From assembly GCA_020847175.1 (NCBI GenBank), contig JADLCM010000053.1:42740-106739 (forward strand): a DNA stretch of 64,000 bases. Reading direction: 5' to 3'. Positions 10,684-17,954 of the stretch are shown here, piece after piece. Positions within the stretch are counted from its first letter, which is position 1, and the number at the start of each line of letters is the position of its first letter. Both the position numbers and the translations under genes were made by a program. The notes beneath the pieces are model-generated. The model saw nothing but the letters and a program-made list of their open reading frames with translations. It had not been told where the DNA came from and did not search any database. This stretch comes from Phycisphaerales bacterium. Its GTDB lineage: Bacteria > Planctomycetota > Phycisphaerae > Phycisphaerales > UBA1924.

Positions 10684-10797
10684 GAGCCAGATGGTGACGC
10701 CGCCCCGGGCCCGGGGGTTGACGGCGCGCGGCGCAGGGGGCGCTGCGTCGGGGCGGGAGCGGGGCTGTGCGGGCGCGGGGCTCAGGCGTGGCTCCGT

Positions 10798-13581
10798 TCA
10801 GAGGCCGGCGATGCGGGCGCGCACGCGCCGGCGGACGAGCTCGGCGCAGCTGTTGATGATGATGGTGAAGGCGAAGAGCACGAGCCCGCAGAGAAAGAGC
10901 AGCCGGTAGTGGGCGCTCCCGGCGCGGGCCTCGGGGAGTTCGATGGCGATGTTGGCCGCGAGGGTGCGGAAGCCGGCGAAGATGTTCCAGTTGATCTCGG
11001 GCGTGGCGCCGGTGGCCATGAGCACGATCATCGTTTCGCCCACGGCCCGGCCGAGGCCGATCATGCAGGCGCTGAAGATGCCGGAGGCGGCGACGGGCAC
11101 GACGACGCGGAGGGTCGTCTGCCAGGGCGTGGCGCCGGCGCCGAGCGAGGCCAGGCGCAGCGCATCGGGGACGCTGCGCATGGCGTCTTCGCTGATGGTG
11201 TAGATGATGGGGATGATCGCGAAGCCCATGATGACGCCCACCACGAGGGTGTTGCGCATGCTGAAGGGGCCGAAGACAGATTCGCGCGGGTCGAGCCCGG
11301 CGCGGACCAGGGCCAGGGCGAGGAGCCAGGCGAGCGCTCCGCCCGAGAGCGCCGCGGCGCAGCCGACGCCCGCGCGCAGGAGGAGGCCCTGCGCGCCCGG
11401 GCTCCGGACCCTGCGCACCGCGAACGACCCGGCGGCAAACCCCCCGAGCACGCCCAGCGGGGCGAGCAGGACAATCCATCCGGGGGTCGGGCGCGCGATG
11501 GCGCCGTCGAGCCAACGCCGGAAACTGGGTTGACCGACCCTTGCGCGGGAGATTTCGTCGCGCCAGGCTTCACGCTCGGCCGGAGCCTCGGGCGGGCGGG
11601 CGCGGACCACGGCCCCGCCCTGGAAGCCCAGCCCGCCGCGGGCGAGGCGGCGCAGATCGGCGGGGGAGGCTTCGGTGCGTGAACCGAACCAGGCCGGGGG
11701 CGTCTCCACAGGCTCGACACGCCCGGTGAGGAGGGCGAGGTCGGTCTCGGAGGGCGCGAACAGCAGGCGTTCGACCCCCGCGCCGACGCTCCGGCTGGCC
11801 CACGCCCCGCCCAGCAGGAGCACGAGCACGACGCCCAGGAGCTTCGCGCCGGTGAGGCCGCGCGTGCGATGCTCGGGGAGTGAACCCCACACCCACGCCC
11901 CGGCCATGACCACCATCGGCACGAGGACCAATCCGGTCAGAAGCCATGCCAGATGCTCGGCGACCAGCGGCGCGAGCACGATCGCCGCGACGAACCCGAG
12001 CACCACCGACGGAAGCGAGGCCATGAGCTCGATCGCGGGCTTGATGAGGCGGCGTGCGCGCGGCGTGCAGAACTCGGAGGTGTGCACCGCGGCCAGGACC
12101 GCCACCGGCCCGGCGAAGAGCATGGCGAAGATGGTGGCTTTGAGCGTGCCGAAGATGAGGGGGATGAGGCTGAGCTTGGGCTCGGAGGCGCCGCCGGAAC
12201 TCTGGTAGACATAGGACGGGCGGGGCTCGCCCTCATAGACCATCGGGCCGAAGACGGAGCGCAGGCTGACTTCGCCGTACCCCATGTCGAGGCGCCAGCG
12301 CGAGACGGCGCCCGAGGCGTGAAAGGCGAGCACCCCGTCGTTCCGCGGGGCGATCAGCACATCGGCGGGCGGCTCCGGGGCGACAAGGCGGGCGAGGTGC
12401 TTCTCGCTGGTGCCGTGCACCACCAGGATTTCGCCGGTCTCCAGGGCGAGGGCGAAGGCGCGGTCTCGCGGGCTGGCGCTCATGGCGAGCACGACCGGGC
12501 CGCGCTCACGGAAGGTGTGCGAGGGGCGAAGGCGCCGGCCGTCGCCAGGCGCGCCGGGGTCGCGGACGATGGTGAAGCCCTGCACGCGCCCGGCATCATC
12601 GGCGACGAGAAAGGTCAGGTCTCCGAGCAGGGTGGAGAGGCATCCGAGGCGTCGGCCGGGGCTGCCGAGGCGCGCCCGCTCAACGGGCACGAAGCGGGCG
12701 TGTTGGTCCGGTGCGTAGCGCACGCAGGAGAGGTCGTCGAAGACTGCGAGCAGGCCCGCGCCGTCTCCGGCGACGAGCCAACGGGCCGGGGCGGGGCCGG
12801 GCTCTGCGGCGACGTCGCGCTGCGCGAGCGTGATGCGGGGCGGGCCGCCCCCGAGGGGCCGGCGTTCGATGATCTGGCTGAGTGAAACAGCGCCGCTGTC
12901 TCGCGCGATGAGCAGGAGCTTGTGCCCGTCGGGGGTGCGGGCGACATCGAGCGCGCGGACCGGGCCGGCGTCGGAAGAGATCGGGGCGTTGAACTCGATG
13001 CGCGCGGCGGTCGCGCGCCAGTCGCCCGATTCGGCCAGCGACACGACGCCGGGAGTGCCGCCGGCGGGATCGATGACCGGGGCCGCGCCCCACTTCAGGC
13101 GGCGAACGCCCGGCTCGGGGGCTGGCCCGCCGACCGCCAGGGGGCCGGCCTCGAACCGGATTGAGCCGATGCGCACCGAGCCGTCGCCGAACCCCACCGC
13201 GATGAACTCGCCCCCGGGAAGGGCGGCGCAGGCGGTCATGCGCCGGTCCGGGGGGCCCAGGGGAGACTCCGTGACGGGCGCGCCGGTTGCGAGTTCGGTC
13301 ACGCGGATGATGCCGTCCCACCCGATCGAGGCGAGCACCTGCTGGTGTTCATCGAGCACGCGCAGCGCGGCCGCCCGGGGGGCGGTGCCGGGGGCACGGG
13401 CCGAGGCGCTGCCGGAACGGAAGAGCGGGACCACGACCCAGACGAGGTAGGCGCCGATGCCGAGCACGGCTGCGAGCACGGCGATGCCGCCGAAGGAGAT
13501 GCCGATCGAGGCGAGCCGGTCGCGCATGTGGACGCCGCGCTTCGTGCCTCGCGTGCGGTGCGGTGTGGGCGGCGTCGTCAC
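10798..13581 (-). CDS. pstC: phosphate ABC transporter permease PstC with large periplasmic beta-propeller-like domain
   Basis: Second permease subunit; 927 residues, about three times the E. coli length. After a membrane anchor (about 28-54) comes roughly 400 residues with WD-like repeats (for example ASIGWDGIIRVTELATG and AVGFGDGSVRIGSI), predicted to be a periplasmic propeller. The permease core follows from about residue 470 (LIFGTLKATIFAMLFAGPVA), and the coupling motif region is LGAGATPWQTTLRVVVP ... GRAVGETM (about 815-855). A further periplasmic loop splits the membrane helices. Similar long PstC proteins are known in other Gram-negatives. GTG start with GGAGG 7 bases upstream. Confidence 0.95.
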   Translation of the reverse strand: MTTPPTPHRTRGTKRGVHMRDRLASIGISFGGIAVLAAVLGIGAYLVWVVVPLFRSGSASARAPGTAPRAAALRVLDEHQQVLASIGWDGIIRVTELATGAPVTESPLGPPDRRMTACAALPGGEFIAVGFGDGSVRIGSIRFEAGPLAVGGPAPEPGVRRLKWGAAPVIDPAGGTPGVVSLAESGDWRATAARIEFNAPISSDAGPVRALDVARTPDGHKLLLIARDSGAVSLSQIIERRPLGGGPPRITLAQRDVAAEPGPAPARWLVAGDGAGLLAVFDDLSCVRYAPDQHARFVPVERARLGSPGRRLGCLSTLLGDLTFLVADDAGRVQGFTIVRDPGAPGDGRRLRPSHTFRERGPVVLAMSASPRDRAFALALETGEILVVHGTSEKHLARLVAPEPPADVLIAPRNDGVLAFHASGAVSRWRLDMGYGEVSLRSVFGPMVYEGEPRPSYVYQSSGGASEPKLSLIPLIFGTLKATIFAMLFAGPVAVLAAVHTSEFCTPRARRLIKPAIELMASLPSVVLGFVAAIVLAPLVAEHLAWLLTGLVLVPMVVMAGAWVWGSLPEHRTRGLTGAKLLGVVLVLLLGGAWASRSVGAGVERLLFAPSETDLALLTGRVEPVETPPAWFGSRTEASPADLRRLARGGLGFQGGAVVRARPPEAPAEREAWRDEISRARVGQPSFRRWLDGAIARPTPGWIVLLAPLGVLGGFAAGSFAVRRVRSPGAQGLLLRAGVGCAAALSGGALAWLLALALVRAGLDPRESVFGPFSMRNTLVVGVIMGFAIIPIIYTISEDAMRSVPDALRLASLGAGATPWQTTLRVVVPVAASGIFSACMIGLGRAVGETMIVLMATGATPEINWNIFAGFRTLAANIAIELPEARAGSAHYRLLFLCGLVLFAFTIIINSCAELVRRRVRARIAGL

Positions 13582-13664
13582 AGAGCACCCTCCGGCGGCG
13601 TGCGTGCGAGGGCGGTGCCTCGGCGGACAGACTATCTCGAACCGGAAGTGCCCGTGCGGTAGGA

Positions 13665-13676
13665 CGGGCGCGCCCG
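13665..13676 (-). repeat. perfect 12-bp palindrome between pstS and pstC
   Basis: CGGGCGCGCCCG is a perfect palindrome in the 120-base gap between the pstS stop and the pstC start. A GC-rich element here could protect the pstS message or attenuate read-through, giving more binding protein than permease. This role is inferred from position only. Confidence 0.4.
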
Positions 13677-13701
13677 GGCGGGAGGGATCAATGCTGCGCG
13701 C

Positions 13702-14673
13702 TCAGGGGTTGGGCGACAGGCCGACCTTTTCCAGGTCTTCGGCGGCGATGGCGGCGGGCACCGGGAAGAACCCCTGCTTGAGGACGGCCTCCTGGCCCTC
13801 GCGGCTGAACATGAATCGGACAAACTCGGCCCGGAGCGGGTCGAGGCGGGTTCGAGGGTCGTGGTTGATGTAGACATAGAGGAAGCGCGCGAGGGGGTAC
13901 TCGCCGGAGAGCGCGCTTTCGTACGTGGGGGCCACCGGGGGCAACCCGTCGGCGGAGATGGGCAGCGGGCGCACGTCCGCGGTGCGGTAGCCCTCGCCGG
14001 AGTAGCCCATGCCGAAGGGATCGTCCGCGATGGCCTGCACGACGGCGGAACTGCCGGGCTGCTCCTTGACCTCCGGCTTGTAGTCGGCGCCGGCGAGCGC
14101 GTGCTGCTTGAAGAAGTCGTAGGTGCCGCTGGCGCTGTTGCGGCCGTAGAGGGAAATCGGCGCGGCTCGGTACCTGGCGTCGGTGGCGCCGAGATCGCCC
14201 CATGTCATGGACGGGCCCTTGACGGAGAACACGGACTGGAGTTGTTCGAGCGTGATCGATTCAAGCGGGCAGTCGCGGTGCACCCAGACGACGAGGGTGT
14301 CGATGCTGGAGCGCAGCCCGGTGGGCTTGTAGCCGTAGCGGTCCTCGAAGGCTTCTTCCTCCTCGGCCTTCATGGGGCGGCTCATGGGCCCGAACTGGGC
14401 CTGCCCTTCGATGAGGGCGGGGGGGGCGGTCTTGGAGCCCTTGCCTTCGATCTCGATGGTCACGGCGGGGTAGTAGAGCCGGAAGTCTTCGGCCCACTGG
14501 GTCATCACGTTGTTGAGCGTGTCGGAGCCCATGCTCTTGATGATGCCGGTGACGCCGCGGGCGCGCTGATAGGCGGGAAGGCCGGGGTCAACTTTGGGTT
14601 CGGGTTCGGCGGTGCGAGGGCCGGAAGCCATCGATACCGCCGCGATCAGGCAGGCCGTGAGCGAACAAAGCAT
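13702..14673 (-). CDS. pstS: phosphate-binding protein of the Pst ABC transporter
   Basis: Periplasmic receptor that captures phosphate and delivers it to PstCA. 323 residues with a short N-terminal signal sequence (MLCSLTACLIAAVSMASG). Ligand-contacting segments of the PstS family are recognisable: SMGSDTLNNVM near the N-terminus, FGPMSRPM, and GRNSASGTYDFF in the middle. GGAGG lies 6 bases before the ATG. It heads the operon pstS-pstC-pstA-pstB; no phoU, phoB or phoR is present in the window. A TTGACA-type promoter lies just upstream. Confidence 0.96.
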   Translation of the reverse strand: MLCSLTACLIAAVSMASGPRTAEPEPKVDPGLPAYQRARGVTGIIKSMGSDTLNNVMTQWAEDFRLYYPAVTIEIEGKGSKTAPPALIEGQAQFGPMSRPMKAEEEEAFEDRYGYKPTGLRSSIDTLVVWVHRDCPLESITLEQLQSVFSVKGPSMTWGDLGATDARYRAAPISLYGRNSASGTYDFFKQHALAGADYKPEVKEQPGSSAVVQAIADDPFGMGYSGEGYRTADVRPLPISADGLPPVAPTYESALSGEYPLARFLYVYINHDPRTRLDPLRAEFVRFMFSREGQEAVLKQGFFPVPAAIAAEDLEKVGLSPNP

Positions 14674-14729
14674 GGGCGACCTCCGCGCCTCGCGCCGGAA
14701 CTCGGCGGGCCCAGGATTCTTGGTGCTGG

Positions 14730-14758
14730 AGGGTGGGGCTGCCGCGATGAAATGTCAA
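14730..14758 (-). promoter_or_regulatory. candidate pstS promoter
   Basis: On the minus strand TTGACA (14758-14753), a 17-base spacer and CACCCT (14735-14730) form the best -35/-10 pair seen in the window, with a leader of about 50 bases before pstS. I looked for a Pho box; the sequence around the -35 (CTTGACATTTCATC) is only weakly similar and I do not claim one. Confidence 0.5.
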
Positions 14759-14760
14759 GA

Positions 14761-14778
14761 CCGCGCGAAGAAGCGCGG
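14761..14778 (-). terminator. candidate terminator after the haloperoxidase gene
   Basis: Arms CCGCGC (14761-14766) and GCGCGG (14773-14778) enclose a 6-base loop, about 32 bases past the stop of the upstream gene. On the minus strand the hairpin is followed by TCTTGACATTT, moderately T-rich. The pstS -35 begins right after it. Confidence 0.5.
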
Positions 14779-14809
14779 CCCTGAGCGCGGACGGGGATGT
14801 GCAGCGGGG

Positions 14810-16216
14810 TCAGGCGCGCCGGCGACGCGACCCGATCACCGCGAGCCCGGCCAGGCCCGCAAGGGCGCCGGGTGCGGGGACGGGGCGCATGAAGTTTGCG
14901 AAGGCGAAGTCGCCCACCTGGTATCCCAGGGCGTTGCCGTCCGCGGCGTCGAAGTAGTAGTGAACCCCCAGCCAGACGCGGCTCATCGAGTCTTCCCACG
15001 CGGCCTGCGAGAAGCTCGTGAAGGTGCGGGTGAGGTTGGCGTCGTAGCCGAGGCCGGGGTTGACCGCGAACTCGTCGCTCCCGATCGTGAAAGTGATGTT
15101 GTCGGTACCGAAGAAGGCGGCCATGACCGCCGCGTGCGCGCCGGCGAAGGTCGCGTGCCCGGAGACATACGCCGGGAAGGGGGGCGTGAAGTCGTTGAGG
15201 GGAAGCCAGGCAGGGTCGGCAACCGTGGCGGCGTTTCCGTCGTCGAGGGTTTCGCGGACGGCGTCGATGGGGCGCCAGAGGTCCATTGGCGTGTTGTACT
15301 TCGTGTCCCACGCGGCGACGCAGGCATCACCGAGCGCCAGGCTCACGAGCCCGAAAAGGCGGGCGTTCTCGGAGAGCGACAGCCCCTGGTCGGCCGACAC
15401 CCGCTTGGTGATCTCGATGAGTTGCCCCGAGGGCTTGCTGGTGCCGTCACGGTCGTTGGCCCAGAACCATGCGGCCTGGGTCTGGTCGGCGGTGCGGGAG
15501 GCGCTGTCGCGGGCGCCGAACTCCTTGACCCCGACGACGCCCGGGCCGCCGTTGATCTGGGCGGCGTACTCGTCGCTGGCGAGAAGATTCTGCATGGAGC
15601 CGTAGTCGGTGAGGCGGGTGGGGCGGAACATGGAGCCGCTTGGCATGCCCCAGGGGGTGACGTTGCCCCAGTGAGGCGTGAAGGGCTGGACGTTGGGGCC
15701 GTCGGGGGTGATGCGCCAGTCGCCGGGGCCGCCGCCCGGGGTGTACGAGGGGTCGCCGTCGTAGCCGTCGTTCTGACGGAGGGTGAGAAGATTCTGCGCG
15801 ACGGCGATGCCGTGGGCCATTCCCGCGGCCTTCTCGGCGGAGTCGGGGATCGCGTCGATCTGGGCCTGGTAGCGGGCCTGGATGAGGTCCATGCTGGGCT
15901 GGTGCGAACCGTGAAGGGCGGCCATCACGTGGTACGCGGCAGAGGCAGCGGCTGCCTCACGCGATGCCGACGCCGCGGGGACGGGGAGGTTCTGCTGGTA
16001 GGGCTCGTAATGGGCGTTTGGGTGGCGGACCGCGTCGATCGAGTTCACCGCGTCGTACATGGCGAGGTTGAGCATCGGCCCTGAACGGGAGATGGGACAG
16101 GGCGCGCCCCCGATGAGCCGGGTGATGTCCTGGTACGTCGAGTTCCAGTCGGTGACGACATCCGCGCTCGCCGCGCCGGCAAGAGCGAGAACAACCATCG
16201 CTGCCCTACGGATCAT
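14810..16216 (-). CDS. vanadium-haloperoxidase/PAP2-superfamily protein with PAP-CTERM sorting tail
   Basis: Secreted protein of 468 residues in the vanadium-dependent haloperoxidase branch of the PAP2 acid phosphatase superfamily. Signal peptide MIRRAAMVVLALAGAASA. The vanadate/phosphate-binding set is complete: KYNTPMDLWRP (Lys, Arg; about 306-314), AYVSGHATF (Ser-Gly-His; about 350), and SRVWLGVHYYFDAADG (Arg and His; about 413-421). Family members oxidise halides with peroxide or dephosphorylate substrates; which one applies here cannot be told from sequence. The C-terminus VPAPGALAGLAGLAVIGSRR plus two further basic residues is a PEP-CTERM-like exosortase tail, so it is probably anchored or sorted by the exosortase at 46.7 kb. 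GAGGAGGT precedes the ATG. Confidence 0.9.
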   Translation of the reverse strand: MIRRAAMVVLALAGAASADVVTDWNSTYQDITRLIGGAPCPISRSGPMLNLAMYDAVNSIDAVRHPNAHYEPYQQNLPVPAASASREAAAASAAYHVMAALHGSHQPSMDLIQARYQAQIDAIPDSAEKAAGMAHGIAVAQNLLTLRQNDGYDGDPSYTPGGGPGDWRITPDGPNVQPFTPHWGNVTPWGMPSGSMFRPTRLTDYGSMQNLLASDEYAAQINGGPGVVGVKEFGARDSASRTADQTQAAWFWANDRDGTSKPSGQLIEITKRVSADQGLSLSENARLFGLVSLALGDACVAAWDTKYNTPMDLWRPIDAVRETLDDGNAATVADPAWLPLNDFTPPFPAYVSGHATFAGAHAAVMAAFFGTDNITFTIGSDEFAVNPGLGYDANLTRTFTSFSQAAWEDSMSRVWLGVHYYFDAADGNALGYQVGDFAFANFMRPVPAPGALAGLAGLAVIGSRRRRA

Positions 16217-16383
16217 GCCTGACCTCCTCAGCCGGCGCGCGTCGCGCGCTCAGATACACGCTACCACCGCGGCACGTTCCGACCAGGGAAAACCGTGGGT
16301 GGCAGCCCCATGGAGCGGAGAACATACGTGATGCCAGCGAAAGGGCACCATGAATTCTCCCAATTGAGGGGATTCTCGGATTA

Positions 16384-17121
16384 TCAGGACCTGAGCATCG
16401 CGGCGAGCGCAGATTCGGTGCCCGCGGCTTCAGGCTCCGGGGCGACCCACGAAGCACGGCGCTTCACCTCGTCATGGGCGTTGGCGGGGCATGCGAAGAA
16501 GGCGACGCGGTCGGCGATGGCGAGGTCGCCGGGCGTATCGCCCACGCCGGCGAGGCGGTCGCGCGGGATGCCGGTGAGGCGGCTCCAGCGGTCGATTCCC
16601 GTGCCCTTGGAGATATGGGCAAGATCGCAGTTGATGTAGAACCAGGTCATGCTGATTCGGAACGACCAGCCGCACGCGGCGAAAGCGGTGCGGACCATGC
16701 CCTCGATGGATCGGAGGTACGCGGCATCGGGGTGATAGAGGGAGATCGAGGCGGTCTTGCCGGGCTGGATGACGACGCCGCGCGGTCCGAGTTGGCTCTC
16801 GACCCAGGCACCGGCTTCGCGGACCATTGCGAGGTGGGCGGGGGTGATGGCTGGGTCGCGGTCGTATGCGTTGGTGCGCGGGTCGTAGAGCCAGACGCCG
16901 TTCTCGGCGATGCATGGGAGGCGGCAGCCGAGGAGACGGGCCATCGCTTCGACGAAGGGCTGAGGGCGTCCGGAGCAGAGCGCGAGCCCGGCGCGGCCTT
17001 GCGCGATGGCCTCGCGGTTGAGCGCGCCGATGCGGGCAAGGGCGGGCGCGTCCATCGGGGCGCTGGTCTCGGGGCAGAGGCAGCCGTCGATGTCGCAAAG
17101 GACGGCGTCAACGTGCGTCAT
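16384..17121 (-). CDS. HAD-superfamily phosphatase (Cof/IIB-like)
   Basis: Probable small-molecule phosphatase of the haloacid dehalogenase superfamily, about 245 residues. Motif I is DIDGCL (nucleophile and acid aspartates), motif II region LCSGRP, motif III lysine in SKGTGIDRW, motif IV GVGDTPGDLAIA. A Cof-type cap lies between (GVWLYDPRTNAYDRD onward). The closest themes are sugar-phosphate or phosphoglycerate phosphatases; the substrate is unknown. A TTG start 51 bases upstream is possible but adds low-complexity residues. The ATG at 17121 has no Shine-Dalgarno but has TACCCT ending 5 bases upstream, suggesting a leaderless message. Confidence 0.82.
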   Translation of the reverse strand: MTHVDAVLCDIDGCLCPETSAPMDAPALARIGALNREAIAQGRAGLALCSGRPQPFVEAMARLLGCRLPCIAENGVWLYDPRTNAYDRDPAITPAHLAMVREAGAWVESQLGPRGVVIQPGKTASISLYHPDAAYLRSIEGMVRTAFAACGWSFRISMTWFYINCDLAHISKGTGIDRWSRLTGIPRDRLAGVGDTPGDLAIADRVAFFACPANAHDEVKRRASWVAPEPEAAGTESALAAMLRS

Positions 17122-17126
17122 GGGGG

Positions 17127-17132
17127 AGGGTA
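17127..17132 (-). promoter_or_regulatory. -10-like TACCCT, 5 bases before the HAD gene start
   Basis: TACCCT on the minus strand, then CCCCC, then ATG. Spacing fits a transcript that starts at or next to the start codon. No -35 match. Confidence 0.4.
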
Positions 17133-17228
17133 CGGCAAGCGGGGATTCCGGGGGCGCGCTGCTCGGGTTCAACGTCGCGGCGCGTGAGGGTGGGCGGGGT
17201 ATCGGCGCGCGTGTCGTCGGGCGCCCCT

Positions 17229-17936
17229 TCAGCGCTTCCTTGCGACCAGGTGAAAGACGTGCCAGTGCTTGTGCCCTTCGCCCTCGTACTTGCTGGGTCG
17301 GTCTTCTTCGCGGAGGTGCTCGAGCACGAAGTCAGCGAAGCAGTCCAGGACTTCAGCGCGGGTGAGGTGGACGCGGTCTTCCAGCGTGGACCAGGAATCG
17401 CGGTCGCCGAAGAGTTGCCCCGCGAAGCGCCCGCCGGGGCGGATGGAGGCCCGCACCCTGGCCCAGACCCCGGCCCACAGGCGGGGCGGGCAGAAGGGCA
17501 GGGAGAAACTGGCGTTGACGAGGTCGAGAGCGGGGAGGCGCATCGCATCAAAGTCGTCGGAGCGGAGCTCGAGGCGACCGTCGCGGAGCGCTGCCTGGCA
17601 CAGCGGACGAGCGGCAAGGCGGCTTCGCCCCTCGGGGTGGGGCTCGAAGGCGATCACGCGCCAGCCTCGTTCGAGCATGGCCTGGGTGTCGCGTCCGTCA
17701 CCGGCCCCGAGATCGGCGGCGAGACCGGCGGTGGCGCCGAACGCGGCGCAGGCGTCCAGGAGGGTCTGGCGAGGGGGCTCGCCCTCGACGCGGGCGAAGT
17801 AAGTGGGCCAATCGCGGACGAGGGCGGCCATGTGGGCCGGCGGCTTGAGCGCGGGAACGGGCGGCACGTTCGGCGTTGCGTGGGCGGCGCCGGGTGGCGC
17901 GGGCGGGAGAGATGACGGGTCGGGGTGCGTGCTCAT
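17229..17936 (-). CDS. class I SAM-dependent methyltransferase
   Basis: 235-residue predicted cytoplasmic methyltransferase. Motif I ADLGAGDGRDTQAM binds SAM, followed by VIAFEPHPEG (acidic end of strand 2) and the LDLVNASFSLPFCPP segment corresponding to motif post-II/III. The overall pattern resembles TehB/UbiE-like small-molecule methyltransferases; the substrate is unknown. The frame is open to 18191, but those upstream codons lie antisense to ubiD and are not protein-like; the ATG at 17936 has AGGG upstream. It is divergent from ubiD with only 13 bases between start codons. Confidence 0.82.
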   Translation of the reverse strand: MSTHPDPSSLPPAPPGAAHATPNVPPVPALKPPAHMAALVRDWPTYFARVEGEPPRQTLLDACAAFGATAGLAADLGAGDGRDTQAMLERGWRVIAFEPHPEGRSRLAARPLCQAALRDGRLELRSDDFDAMRLPALDLVNASFSLPFCPPRLWAGVWARVRASIRPGGRFAGQLFGDRDSWSTLEDRVHLTRAEVLDCFADFVLEHLREEDRPSKYEGEGHKHWHVFHLVARKR

Positions 17937-17954
17937 AGGCTTGCCCTGAATGTA
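17936..17954. promoter_or_regulatory. overlapping divergent promoters of the methyltransferase and ubiD genes
   Basis: TAGGCT (17936-17941, plus) is a -10-like hexamer 8 bases before the ubiD ATG and overlaps the methyltransferase start codon. TACATT on the minus strand (17954-17949) is a -10-like hexamer 12 bases before the methyltransferase ATG and overlaps the ubiD start codon. Confidence 0.35.

Noticed and set aside
14740..14760. A Pho box upstream of pstS
   Set aside because: Only a weak resemblance to the CTGTCAT-type repeat; the TTGACA promoter explains the sequence better.
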